A stretch of DNA of 64,000 bases, taken from contig RPFO01000418.1 of NCBI GenBank assembly GCA_009746045.1, forward strand, positions 518,501-582,500, read 5' to 3'. The notes beneath the pieces are model-generated. The model did not search any database and was not told where the DNA came from. It saw only the letters and a program-made list of their open reading frames with translations. A program made the translations under genes and the position numbers. Source of the DNA: Mesostigma viride. Taxonomy: Eukaryota > Streptophyta > Mesostigmatophyceae > Mesostigmatales > Mesostigmataceae. Positions within the stretch are counted from its first letter, which is position 1. Each line of letters opens with the position of its first letter. Positions 46,518 to 57,055 of the stretch are shown here, piece by piece.

Positions 46518-47690
46518 TTGGTCGTTTGCATGTGTGCCTCTGATGGGAGGTTGAGTAGAGCGCTTTGTAGCGAAAGCACTGATTGATATGGCTTGCTGGG
46601 AGCGCGAGCGATGAGCGCTGCGCAGGAGGCACTATTTATTGGGGCATGGTGGGAGATGTAGTTCTTAGGGAAGACGGACTCCAAGCACTGCTGGAGGCTT
46701 GGTGGGCACTTAACCACCATCGAGGATGGATCCTCAGGGACCCATTGAGACAAGTATTCCTGGAGGCTGTCAGGAAGGTGGCTGCTGGGCTATGTACCTA
46801 ATGGATTGGGAGATGGAAGCCCATTGCGGACGGAGGCAGTGCATACGACAAAAGCACCACATTTCAATAAACAAGTAGCTAACTCTAGTCAACTAGCTGT
46901 TGTATTGTATGTTATTTTATGAATGGCATTGTGGGGTGAGGTGAGATCGTATCACAGCATGGTCACATCTACCAAAAATTCCGCTGAATTGTTTTGGGGG
47001 GTTCGGGCTAAAAGCCCGGATATTTGGTGCGTTTTGGTAGTGACGCGGGAATGACCCGCATCGGCCCTTGTAGTGTTGCCAAATTTCCCTGATGAGGATC
47101 GGCGCGGCGCGGCAACAGTAGACCGTACCACATCGCTGGCCGGTATTCAACAAATTCATTGTTCGGGCCGTACTAATGTTCAGGAATCGAGAAGGAACTG
47201 TACGATGCGAAATAGTTTTCAGGGCGCAAATCGGGGCTTTTAGAGTGGGAGTGGACGAGACTGCTCCGGCCGGTCGGGCTCATGGTCTGTTCCAGCAACT
47301 CCCGCCGTACTTCAGGGGAATTCGCGAAATCGCCACAATTTCGGTCGGGAGTGAGGTCACAGGGGGTCACTATACGAAATTGGCCGGATTTGCTGTTCGA
47401 TCAGGTGGGAGTACTCCCGATGTGAATGCAATTCGGGTTTTTTAGAAACCGGTCTGGATCCTAATTCTACTGCATTGTTAAGTGAGACAACTATTCCTGG
47501 ACGCATGGCGATCCAACGCCGTGGAAGGACTAGCTAGGGTAGTACTACATCGAGTCTCAGTTGTCTGATAGTGGTGGGTGTGAACATGCATGCTGTCTCA
47601 AGACCTGTGGCAACTGACATCATGCTGACAACTCTTGCGAACTGAATGCTTGCTTGCATGGCCAAGTGCATCCGAAATAGGTAGCTATGG
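46518..47690. other. Spacer downstream of the Hsp70 gene
   Basis: An AATAAA at about 46866 could serve as poly(A) signal. Other short frames are not convincing. Confidence 0.4.
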
Positions 47691-47740
47691 CAGCACTGAG
47701 GACTAATGCTCACGTATACGTGACACAGTGAATTAATCAA
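47691..47740 (+). mobile_element. LINE type 1 tail remnant
   Basis: ACTGAGGACTAATGCTCACG, an imperfect hairpin and GAATTAATCAA match the type 1 tail seen at 53505-53563. Confidence 0.55.
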
Positions 47741-47907
47741 TGGCATGCAGCACACCGCCGCCGTTGGACCTGACGTACCAGCTCCCCGCCCCGGTGATTA
47801 AGCTGACGGCGTTCACAGGGTTCCTGCTTGACGTCTGCAACCGGATCCTGCTTGCCGACGCGCCGCCGATTCCTGAGTGGCAGCACAGCTACCGTATTAT
47901 GCTGTAG
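47740..47907 (+). CDS. 55-residue open frame, unknown
   Basis: ATG directly after a LINE tail remnant. It contains DLTYQLPAPVIKLTAFTGFL and ends before a run of unrelated frames. It may be a fragment of LINE ORF1 or chance. Confidence 0.2.
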   Translation: MACSTPPPLDLTYQLPAPVIKLTAFTGFLLDVCNRILLADAPPIPEWQHSYRIML

Positions 47908-48230
47908 AAAAACAAAGGTTCCGCTGACGACCCCGCGCCAACTACTGAGGAGTCTGCATCCAGAGCGCCGCACTCAAGTTGTTCATGCGCATTATCCTCG
48001 ACCACCTTCTTTCTGCTCTCGACGTACTGTCACATTGGGGAGAGTCCCCGTACATCTAAAATGGCTGACGGCGGTATGGCTGACGGCGGAGCTCAGATCT
48101 TTTGCGTCTGAGCCCCAAATTCGGTCAGACCACTTGCATTCGATGCGCCTTTTTAAGACGCACTCGCCAGTACTAATCGATTACTACGGCTGACACGCAG
48201 TATCGAAAAAGTTACGCACGTGACAACTGA

Positions 48231-49670
48231 GCAGCTATGACGACTCCAAAAGCAAAACGGGGTTTGGAAAAGGAGCTTTCCGGCTCCCAGCCCAACCCAC
48301 TCGCCATCGTCCTTGCCCAGCCGCCTGGGCCCGCAACCCATCGCCAGCAAAACCATCGCCAAGCGCCTCACCAGAGCCCAAGAAACCCTGCCACGACCTG
48401 TCACGACGATGGATCGAGCCACTTCCTCCCAAGCTAGCCACAAATCTTCTCTTTCAGTGCCTGGCTGGCTATGACGGCGGAAGAATGCGCCGAAATAGTG
48501 CATTTCTTAGCACAGGAACGCAAGCTCCTCGGGCCAGGTGCAGGGCCCATCCCCGACGAGAACATGCAGGTCTGGAGAGGTTCCTCGCCCGGCAAGGGAA
48601 CACCCACCGCCTCGCCATCCTGTGCAGCCACTTCCAGCTCACTGAAGACGCCCTCGTCGCTCAGCTCCGCACCCCAGACCGGCCTGCGCAGCCGGCAGCC
48701 ACATTGGCTCCCTCCCTCTGCAAGGATGACATCCGAGCAGTGCTGGAGGAGCACGTGACCTGGCCGTTGGCCGAGAAGCTGACCCGGCTCGCTAAACACG
48801 ACGCTCAACACGGTGGAGGCCCCGGCGGGTCTCCAATGTGGAAACCAAGGTCGTCCACAAGCTCCAACCACAGTTCACGGCGCTGCACACCGCGGCGCAG
48901 GCATCTGAGACGCACGCTGCACTTGTCTCTCGCCTAAACCAGCAGTGGAGGGCAAGTGCGGCGTGCTCATGAAGAAGCTTGAAGCCATCACCGCCCACAC
49001 CGAGGCCCTGGCCTCACAGGTCCCAAAGATAGCGGAGCAGACGGCCACCATCGCATCCCAGCCACCCCGGCAGGATGCTGGCGACCTCCCGCCCCTTTCC
49101 TATGCGGACATGCTGCGGACAGTGACCGCCTCCACCACCGACGCCATCGCTACGAAACTCCAGGAGCTTGAGGACCTTTGCCAGGCACAACAACGGGAGG
49201 CCACCGACCGCGCCCGCCGCGACTGCCGGGTGACCAGTGCTGCGTCGTTTCCCCCAGAAGCCAGGTGAGACGTCAACCGTGCACCCTTGCCGATGAGCTC
49301 GAGGACCAGCTCCTTACCCTCATGGGCCTGGTTGGTGAGGTAGAACTGCGTGGGGGCCACCGCCTTCCCCACTCAAGGGACAAGGCGGCTCCGCTACCAG
49401 TCGGCTGCTCACCAATTCCCCTCCCGTGAGGACAAGCAGCGGTTCCTTTCTCGTCGCAAGAGGTTGCACGACCTCACCTGGACGCTGGATCGGCGACCAG
49501 TGACCCCCGCTCAGCAGCAGCAGCGACGCGACCTGTGGCCGGAATACCTCCGCCACAATTCAGGACCCGCCCAGAAGCCCATTAGGTGTACTGGAGGGGC
49601 GGGGACCTGATGTTTGCACATTAGTAATGAGGATTTGTACGCTGATTTACCCTATTAAAATTAAGTTAAA
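48231..49670 (+). mobile_element. Decayed LINE ORF1-like region joined to a LINE 3' piece
   Basis: Successive frames encode an acidic/helical protein (EECAEIVHFLAQERKLLGPG; LRTPDRPAQPAATLAPSLCK; KLEAITAHTEALASQVPKIA; LADELEDQLLTLMGLVGEVE) interrupted by frameshifts. At 49612-49665 it passes directly into the C-terminal LINE motif HISNEDLYADLPY. The reverse transcriptase is therefore deleted internally. ORF1 assignment rests on composition and context. Confidence 0.5.
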
Positions 49671-49799
49671 TTATAACATGCCTCCGTTGGGAGATCATGT
49701 AGCACATATTCCTTGATGGATGGGTGGAGTGGAGGAAGCCGCATAATCGAACTAACCTAACTCTAAACTATCTAGTCTAGAAAATCCTAACTACACTAC

Positions 49800-51285
49800 T
49801 ACTCATCAAAACGCCTCCTCCTCTTGGGGGGAGGTGGCTTGCCCACAGGGGCTGGCGTGTGAGCCTTGACAATCTTCTGCCACCGCGTCTTGTTCTGCAT
49901 GGCAGTCCATGCAAAGAAGGGAGAGAGAGTGAATGCGGTGTTCAAACTGGGCTGGGACCACTAGGTCGGCCAGCAACATCTGGGTGTAGTTCGTGGCATG
50001 TTTCCCTACCCTTTTAGGAATGTCCTTGGGGCCAGGCCAGGTCAAAATATGCCGCCCTGGTTGGCCAAGCCGCTGGGGGCCGGCCAGACCAAGGGCGGTG
50101 TCAACCTGGCTGGTGCGAGCAAGGTGTCCTACAAATGCTATCCTACGCTGCCTAATCTCGTCCGACATACGAGGCATACCGGGCTGATACAAAGACTCTA
50201 ATGACCTACGCTTGGAAAACCGGCTACGTTCAGGATCTGTCGGAGCATCCTGTAAACCGTGCCGTCTATAGTTTAGCTGCCAGTGTTTCCGTGAGTGTCC
50301 ACGCCTCGGCGCCGTACGTGAGCACCGTGAGGACGAGGACCTTGAAGAGCATGCGGTTGCGGTGCTCGCCCAGGCCCTTCGAGCGCCATGCAGTAGGTGT
50401 TGAGCGAACGGAGCCTGGCCCAGGCCAGGCCAATGCAGATGTCCGCATCATCGGCGGTGTCAGGGAGCATGCTCCCCAACAGTTTGAAGCGATCGCGGAA
50501 CGAGACCTCCGTCCCGTCGAGCAGGCGCGGCACTGAGCGGTGGGCAACTGAAGGCCCCAATCACCATGGCCTCAGTTTTGACACTAATCTCCAACCCCAC
50601 CGCCCTCGCCTCCAGGCCCAGACAGTCCACCTAGCCAGGTCTGAATGTGCTCGGGGTGCGCGATGAGGGGGGTGTCGTCCGCATAAATCAGGTCTGCCAA
50701 GCGATAGCCAGTGCTAACCCCGCCGTGCTCGCGCTCGTTAAGGATGTCCAAGCCTGGCTCGAACCCCTTAATTAAGAGCAGTAAAGCGCGCACGTGCCCG
50801 GCGCATGACGTGATCCACGACAATAATGAACAGGTATGGGGACAGGACACAACCTTGCCACATGCACCCCGTGGTGAAGGGGGAATGGTGGGTTGGTGCC
50901 GGCTTCCGCAGTCCGCACTACTGCCTGTGAGCCCTCATACAGTCGCTGAATGGCAGCAATAAACGCTGGTGGCACCCGATCCAGAGCTAGGATGGCCCAA
51001 AGAGCCTCCCAGAGGACCGTGTCAAAGGCCTTGATATAGTCAACAAAAATGACTCGACCAGTGGCAAACTGTCAGGGCAAAGGCGACACACCTCCTCCAT
51101 CAACCGGCGAGCGACAAACACAGCCGTGACAGTGTAACGACCACGACGGAAACCCATCTGAGAGACTGAGACTCACCCAGGTGTGGATCCAGCGCGGCGC
51201 AGAGCCTGTGCAGCATCATGCGCATGAAGACCTTCAGCGCGGCGCTCTGGAGGCAGACAGTGACCCCGATAGTTACCGAGGTCAT
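49800..51285 (-). mobile_element. Broken LINE reverse transcriptase, second family
   Basis: On the minus strand, in order: ALKVFMRMMLHRLCAALDPH, FRRGRYTVTAVFVARRLMEE, motif A FVDYIKAFDTVLWEALWAI, motif B QGCVLSPYLF, motif C LADLIYADDTPLIAHPEH, LFKVLVLTVLTYGAEAWTLT, and the C-terminal RRIAFVGHLARTSQVDTALG. Frames change several times, so it is inactive. The sequence is clearly different from the type 1/type 2 LINE around it. The 5' end is truncated at about 51285. Confidence 0.85.
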
Positions 51286-52225
51286 ATATTTACCCTATGT
51301 TTCCCACATTCTTAGGCACAGGCGCCTGGGCCTAGCAGGGCACCTGGCCCGCACAGATCAGATAGACTAGCTGGCACCAAGCCCGGCGCCCAGCCTGGAC
51401 GTTATGTCCTCACCTGGCGTGCCCCAGGCCGCGCGCGGCAGGGCCGCCACCCGTGCATGGACCGTTAATTCCGTGATAGACTAGGCATGCATGGGCATGT
51501 GCTATATACCCTAGACGAGACGGGCTCACACTCGGGCAGCCTCCTGGTTTAAGTCTGTAATATGGAGGCAGATAAGTCCCACTGGGGGCTTATGCTCACG
51601 TGACGCTGTCACGTGTCTATTATATTAATTAACTAGTTAATAATTGGCCAGTTAATTATTTAATGGAGGCAGATGGTTCGCAAGGATAGATGGCAAGTAG
51701 TGATTATCGAAGAAACCACCCCCAAGTCTGTGGGGGCTCCGCATGTGACCGCGTATGGCCGATTCATATAGCGATTCGCAGATTTGCAGGGCTGCGCCCC
51801 GCCCACTACCCGGGCCGGCACCTCCTCACGTGGGCTGGGCCCAGCCAGGTTAGACGCCGCAAGCAAGGCCCGCACCTTCAAAGAGCAGCTCGTAGAGGAC
51901 ATGGGGGGCCTACTAGGCCTCTCCGTGATTTGGAAAAAGATGATGGATGCAAGGCCAAGTGGGCCCAGGTCATAGAGGACAGCAAAACCCCTGCAGTGGG
52001 GAAGGAGCGTGTTTGCAAACGCGGAGGCATGCTAGACAAGACCCTTAGTGTCGCGAGCACCATAGATATAGAATAGGATTGTTTTTGTAGATAGCTTGTA
52101 GATAGCTTAGACCGGTAGGATTGCGTGTACCCATCCATTCATCCCTCCGCCGGGGCTAATGCTCCGTGACTCCCCAACTCGAGCACGAGTTTAATTCATT
52201 AGTTAATAGCGATTCGGGCCGTGGT
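51286..52225 (+). mobile_element. Chimeric LINE 3' ends (type 1 then type 2 tail)
   Basis: FPTFLG/RRLGLAGHLARTDQ-type C-terminus, then TTATGCTCACGTGACGCTGT with a TTAA-rich tail near 51590-51655. This is followed by a second 3' UTR carrying GTTAGACGCCGCAAGCAAGG and ending GCTAATGCTCCGTGACTCCC near 52155-52195. Confidence 0.75.
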
Positions 52226-53565
52226 TCCCACAACCCTGTAACTAGGAACTAGATAGCTAGCATCATCCATTCCATTCCACGATGTTCCCCTCCCATTTCC
52301 GTCATCCGCGCGCTGTATGAGGGGTCGACCACTTCGGTGCGCACTCAACACGGCTTTACCCCGCCATATATGCCCACTGCAGACCGGCGTCTGGCAGGTT
52401 TGCGCCCTGTCGCCGTACCTGTTTATTATTGTCGTGGATTATTATGTTATGCGCCAGGCGTGCTCGCTTTGCTAGCATTGCAGGCCGTGCCCCTGGCCTA
52501 GCGATCACGAACGAGCTTGGAGAAGGGGGGCCGACTAACAAGCAGAATTTACTAGCTGACCTCATTTATGCCGACGACATCACGCTCATCGAGAAGCCGG
52601 AGTCTGCCCAACTTTGGCTGGACTGCCTGGCGCTCGAGGCTCGGGCGGTTGCATGGTCTAGAAATCAGCCCCAAAACGGAGGCCCTGGCCCTCGGCATGG
52701 CAGGGCCCCCACCCACACTCCGCCTCTTTAATAGACGACACCGAGGTCAACTACTCTCCCGCCTTCAGGCCGCTTCAAGCTGCTCGGCAGTTGGCTTCCC
52801 GACTGCGAGGACGACATGACGACACGGATCGGCATGGCGTGGGCCGCGCACCCGTCCATGACCACCGCCACTGGTGGAGCAACCCCGCCCTACCCCGGAT
52901 CGTCAAGCGTGACCTCTTCAAGGTCGTCATTCTGACGATCCTGACCTACGGCGCCGAGACCTGGACACTGACGCAGGAGCTGGAGCAACGACTCGACGGC
53001 AACGTCACCAAGATGCTGCGCAAGGCCCCTTTGGTTTGCACATTAGTAATGAGGATTTGTACGCTGATTTGCCCTATGTTTCCCACATTATTAGGCACAG
53101 GCGCCTGGGCCTAGCCGGGCACCTGGCCCGCACAGATCAGGTAGACACATCAGATAGACTAGCTGGCACCAAACCCGCCCAGCCTGGGCGATATGTCCTC
53201 ACCTGGCGTGCCCCAGGCCGCGCGCGGCAGGGCCGCCGCCCGTGATAGACTCGGCATGGACATGTGCTGCACTAGACGCGACGGGCTCACACCAGGGCAG
53301 CCTCCTGGTTTGTCTGTAATATGGAGGCAGATGGTACGCAAGGATAGATGGCAAGTAGTGATGAAGGAGACCACCCCCAAGTCTGTGGGGGCTCCGCGTG
53401 TGACCGCGTATATGGCATTCATAGCGATTTGGGCCGCGGTGCCCACACCCCTGTAACTAGGACCTAGATAGCTTACACCATCCATTCCATCCCATGTTCC
53501 CCTCCCACTGAGGACTTACGCTCACGTGACGCAGTCACGTGTCTATTAATTAATTAATTAATGGA
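52226..53565 (+). mobile_element. LINE reverse-transcriptase C-terminal half with intact type 1 tail
   Basis: LADLIYADDITLIEKPESAQ near 52560, DLFKVVILTILTYGAETWTL near 52915, HISNEDLYADLPYVSHIIRH at 53036, and GRYVLTWRAPGRARQGR near 53185. It ends in ACTGAGGACTTACGCTCACG, a perfect CACGTGAC/GTCACGTG hairpin and (TTAA)n at 53563. Frameshifts separate the parts. Confidence 0.87.
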
Positions 53566-53700
53566 TGACGCGTAAAGATAGGTAGCAGACAGTAATGGAG
53601 GCCACCACCACCCAGTCGGTGGGGCCTCCGCATGTGACTAAGTCTGGCACGCATGAGTGATTTGGGCCGTGGTGGCGTCAACCCTGTAACTAGGAACAAT
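53566..53700 (+). mobile_element. LINE 3' UTR scrap
   Basis: Repeats the GGAGGCC...GTGGGG...GATTTGGGCCGTGGTG...CCCTGTAACTAGGAAC segment seen inside the other copies. It is the last recognisable LINE piece before the compact gene island. Confidence 0.6.
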
Positions 53701-53881
53701 GTCGCACACCGTTTTATAATAACGTCTGCGGTCTGACTGAGGCGGAGATATTTGCTTCTGGAGATATTTGCTTTCGTCCGACCATTGTGAGATACTACGC
53801 TCCGCGAAAGTGACCCGTTTTCCCGGGTTGCGCGACTTGTGAAAATCGGCTAAGTCCCGTGGTCTTCCAGCGGGTGGGGGG

Positions 53882-54085
53882 TTAGCGCCTCCAAGGCCCT
53901 CCGAATAGGACCATGCCCGGAATTAGGATGGGGATTAACAGCATTAGTTTAAGACGCCGTGATAAGGTGGCTAATTCAAACGATTTGCGCGTGTGTTCCG
54001 CGTACAAGTGGTCGTGTGCTAAGGCGATGTTCACGCATATGAGATAGTACAGCAATAATGCTTTGATGATGGACACAATGATCAT
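53882..54085 (-). CDS. Small double-membrane-span protein (island gene 1)
   Basis: 67 residues from the first ATG. Two hydrophobic segments (VSIIKALLLYYLICVNIALA at about 4-23 and LMLLIPILIPGMVLFGG at about 48-63) flank a short charged loop with RKSFELATLSRRLK. It is tandem with, and 55 nt downstream of, the stop of the next gene on the same strand. No family recognised. It could be a virion or host-membrane protein, by size and context only. Confidence 0.45.
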   Translation of the reverse strand: MIIVSIIKALLLYYLICVNIALAHDHLYAEHTRKSFELATLSRRLKLMLLIPILIPGMVLFGGPWRR

Positions 54086-54089
54086 GGTC

Positions 54090-54108
54090 TTTTCATTATA
54101 AAAATAAA
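54090..54108 (-). terminator. Shared T-rich 3' motif, island gene 2
   Basis: On the minus strand TTTATTTTTATAATGAAAA lies 33-51 nt past the stop. Near-identical motifs follow three other island genes. Confidence 0.55.
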
Positions 54109-54140
54109 TAATATCACTCAATCGTGTTTCCTATACTGCA

Positions 54141-55118
54141 TCACTTGCGCCCGAAGAGCGCAGGAATTCCCTCAGTCACGAGAAGGTCAAGCACGCCGCG
54201 GAGGAACTGCTTCTCCTCGGCCCTGTTCATGGGCTGCAAGTTGACTCCAAAGGGGACAAACTCGTCCCTCTGGTCTTTGGGTTTTTCCAGGAGCTTCTTC
54301 AAGCCGTTGTCTTGGCTGTACCCCTCCAAGAGGATCTTCGCCTTGAAGGGCGCGTTCCTTGCGCAATTGTGGCAGCGGACGCGGATCTGGTCCGAGAACT
54401 GGTCCGGGACAATATAGGCAGACATGACGTCGTGCAAGAACCTCACCGTGCAGGTGGAGCACTCCTTCGGGGGCCAACAGCTCGCAACGTTCGAGTTCTG
54501 CAGGTAGAGAGAAGTCCCTTGCTCCCCGGCCTGCGTGTCCATCTTCCAGTCCCTCACGAAACTCTGCACGAGCTCGTTCTCCTTTTCTGTTCTGACTTCG
54601 TTGTCGGCCACCTTCAACTTGCGAATTGCGATCACGACCTTCTTTTGGTAGCAGGGCTCGCACAGAGTGGTCTTGTTGCGCATATGCTGCGTTGCAGGCG
54701 TATCGTGGACGAAGGCAGCTCCAGTGACGTACGACATGCACTCCACGCACGAATAGGAGCGGCGAGGTGGCGTATCTTGCTCAGGGACTCGGTAGCGCAT
54801 GAGCGAATCCGAGTACTTGTGCACGAAGTCGGCGATTTGAGGGATGGCCTTGACGCAGCCGTCGCACTTGCACTCGACGGAGCCTTGGTCGTTTTTGAAG
54901 AGGTAGAAAAAGTCCGTCGGCATGTGGAAACAGGTGTCGCAGATACGCGGCCTCACCAAGTCGAAAGCGGAGTCCTTGACGGGGTTCGACTCGTCGCTGT
55001 GCTCCACGAGGACAGGCTTCTTGCAGGCGTGCTTCTTTCGCTTGGATATGGCTGCCAAGGAGAGAGGGAACAGCGGGGTGTTGTTGAGGCGAACAGAGGA
55101 CCTGGTAGCGGGAGCCAT
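54141..55118 (-). CDS. Three-module CxxC zinc-binding protein, unknown (island gene 2)
   Basis: 325 residues from the ATG in GAGCC-ATGGCTCCC. The frame extends further upstream but only this ATG matches the ATGGC context of its neighbours. Six CxxC pairs fall into three modules of similar span: C60-C63/C85-C88, C124-C127/C153-C156 and C220-C223/C249-C252. This pattern suggests three tandem zinc ribbons binding nucleic acid or protein. The N-terminus is basic. No catalytic motif and no recognised family. Upstream lies an array of the operator-like boxes. The T-rich 3' motif follows the stop. Intronless. Confidence 0.8.
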   Translation of the reverse strand: MAPATRSSVRLNNTPLFPLSLAAISKRKKHACKKPVLVEHSDESNPVKDSAFDLVRPRICDTCFHMPTDFFYLFKNDQGSVECKCDGCVKAIPQIADFVHKYSDSLMRYRVPEQDTPPRRSYSCVECMSYVTGAAFVHDTPATQHMRNKTTLCEPCYQKKVVIAIRKLKVADNEVRTEKENELVQSFVRDWKMDTQAGEQGTSLYLQNSNVASCWPPKECSTCTVRFLHDVMSAYIVPDQFSDQIRVRCHNCARNAPFKAKILLEGYSQDNGLKKLLEKPKDQRDEFVPFGVNLQPMNRAEEKQFLRGVLDLLVTEGIPALFGRK

Positions 55119-55204
55119 GGATGGATGAGAGTGCGAGAGGGGTTGCGCGAGAGAAAACGAGAGCGAGATGGGAAACAAGTCGCAAACTTGGAGTCTTTGT
55201 ACCT

Positions 55205-55375
55205 CTCGGGAGCGGCTGTCCACGGGGACACAGAGTTTCGGTTACTTATCCACTGGATTTCGGTTACGAGCGGCGCGGCGCTGTACGGCCTTATCCACGG
55301 GAATTCGGTTACAAACGACGCGACGCCGTACGGGCTTATCAACAGGGTTTCAGTTACGACTTACGGATAGTGTAC
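55205..55375 (-). promoter_or_regulatory. Operator/box array upstream of island gene 2
   Basis: TGTCCACGGGGACA at 55217-55230 is followed by three ~45-bp units with TTATCCAC(T/G)GG, TTCGGTTACGA and GACGCCGTACGGGC. The same boxes occur upstream of island genes 3/4 and 5/6. Confidence 0.7.
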
Positions 55376-55470
55376 GGACGCCGTCCTAAAATACTACTTG
55401 AAGTATTTTGCCACTTGGCATGCAATTGTGTTTGACTCATTGTTGGTATTCAAGTTTGTGTGAAAATGGT

Positions 55471-55490
55471 TTTTCATTAATAAAAATAAT
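55471..55490 (-). terminator. Shared T-rich 3' motif, island gene 3
   Basis: On the minus strand ATTATTTTTATTAATGAAAA begins 14 nt beyond the stop of the gene at 55504-56334. Confidence 0.6.
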
Positions 55491-55503
55491 ACACAAGGAT
55501 CAT

Positions 55504-56334
55504 TTACTGAACCAGAGATACATCCACTTGCTTTCCAGCAACGACAATTTCAGTGGAAGGATTAGCCTTTTTCATCTCGGCCTGCATCCTATCAATGTGG
55601 TCTTCCCGGATCCTCTGGCACTGCTCCTGCCAGGCACGTTTCTCAGCATCCTGAATCTCCACCCAAGCCGCTTCTTTCTTCCTTTGAATTTCCTGAATTT
55701 CCTCCGTGGGTCCAGCGAGCTGGTCCGCGGAAACCAGGCGAGAGGTGATAGGCATCCAGTGACCTCTCAGGGGGATGTTATATCTCTCAATGGCTTTCTC
55801 CAAGCGCGTCTTCGGGGCGCCGGGGGCGGAGGGAAGCAGATCCTTCTCGGTCATGTCGGCCACGGAGAACGCCGGAGGCCAGATGATGCCCACGTTGAGA
55901 ATCGTGTAAGGCTGCTTAGCCGTGTTGATGGGCCAGTTGACCAGGATCAGCTCCGGGGAAGGATTCCATACCGCGTCAAAGCCGAAAGGCCTTGTTTTGA
56001 CCACTTTCCCGTCCCTCACGGTCATCCCATAAGAAGCCACACATTTGCTGTTCTTGGCATTAGTGGGAGAAACGAGCATGCAATGCGCATAAAGCATGTC
56101 CAGAGAGGTTGCGAAGCCCCCCATGCTCGCATAGCGCTCCATAACGTGAGCTGTCACCTTGGTGATCGTACACATCCCCGTTCGCACGGTTTCAGCCGCG
56201 AGTGCTCCCACAACATCGAGTTCCCCCACGCACAAGACATTGTACTCAGAGAAGTCACCGAAGGGATCAGTTTTCTGACGGAGTTCATAAAGCTCTGGGA
56301 CTTTGTACGTCACCAAAGTGGACTGGTCGGCCAT
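55504..56334 (-). CDS. Unknown 276-residue protein (island gene 3)
   Basis: Start ATG in CTCTCAGCT-ATGGCC, preceded by a (CT)n leader. The protein begins MADQSTLVTYKVPELYELRQ, has a globular N-terminal two thirds, and a charged, probably helical C-terminal third (IQEIQRKKEAAWVEIQDAEK, then RIREDHIDRMQAEMKKA). No Cys pairs, membrane span or enzyme motif is visible. Not recognised. It is divergent from island gene 4, with which it shares a bidirectional control region, and has the T-rich 3' motif. Confidence 0.8.
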   Translation of the reverse strand: MADQSTLVTYKVPELYELRQKTDPFGDFSEYNVLCVGELDVVGALAAETVRTGMCTITKVTAHVMERYASMGGFATSLDMLYAHCMLVSPTNAKNSKCVASYGMTVRDGKVVKTRPFGFDAVWNPSPELILVNWPINTAKQPYTILNVGIIWPPAFSVADMTEKDLLPSAPGAPKTRLEKAIERYNIPLRGHWMPITSRLVSADQLAGPTEEIQEIQRKKEAAWVEIQDAEKRAWQEQCQRIREDHIDRMQAEMKKANPSTEIVVAGKQVDVSLVQ

Positions 56335-56434
56335 AGCTGAGAGAGAGAGAGAGTTAGATATCAGGTGCTAGTGAGAGCGAGGTGAGAGCCCCGTGGTCGT
56401 GCACCGGGTTTTATACCTTCCAGGCCGCCGGGCG

Positions 56435-56870
56435 GTTACAAGGTGCTGAATTAGCCACGTAGCCACTTTTCGGCCGTTACTGGGCCGCGGTCCACCACGG
56501 GGATATTTATTTGCGCGGCCACGCTGCCACGGGAGAACTTTCCGGCGGTTACTTTGTCCACGGGGACAGGGTTTTCGCGGCCACGCAGCCACGGGAAAAA
56601 ATATCCGGCGGTTACTTTGTCCACGGGGAAACTTTTGCGCGGTTACGGAATCGGATAGTTACGGTTACGCCGCCGCGGAAAAAAATCCCGTGGCCTTCCA
56701 CGGTCCACGGGGACAAGACAGTTACGGTTACGCTTCTAGAAGAAAAAAATCCCGTGGTCGTCAGTGTCCACGTGGACAAGATATTTACGGTTACGCTTCT
56801 AGAAGAAAATTTTCCCGTGGTCGCCAGTGTCCACGGGGGCACTTTTACGCGGTTACGACGACGGTTACGG
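56435..56870. promoter_or_regulatory. Bidirectional operator array between island genes 3 and 4
   Basis: Dyads TGTCCACGGGGACA or close variants at 56555, 56618, 56702, 56765 and 56828 recur at about 63 bp spacing. Each is followed by GGTTACG boxes and CCCGTGG. Two units also contain CTTCTAGAAG (56733-56742 and 56796-56805), which resembles a heat-shock element. The dyad at 56766-56777 (GTCCACGTGGAC) is a perfect palindrome. Confidence 0.8.
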
Positions 56871-57055
56871 TTGCACGCGCCTATCTAGCGGCTCGTGGCG
56901 AGCCACGAAGCGATATGCGGACTTCAGCACTCGACCACGGGAGATCTCGTCAAGAAGTGGCAGCAAGGTATAGAAGCCGCCTCCCCACCTCGTCTCGCCA
57001 CTCGCATCCCACTCGCTCAACGCACCCAACACTCTCCTCTCACACTTTCGCAGCT

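Noticed and set aside
55119-55223. 35-residue N-terminal extension of island gene 2
   Set aside because: It overlaps the pyrimidine-rich leader. The ATGGC start at 55118 matches the other island genes.
56690-57055. N-terminal extension of island gene 4
   Set aside because: It is the operator array translated by chance (repeated Arg/Gly/Tyr). The ATG at 57056 has the shared context.
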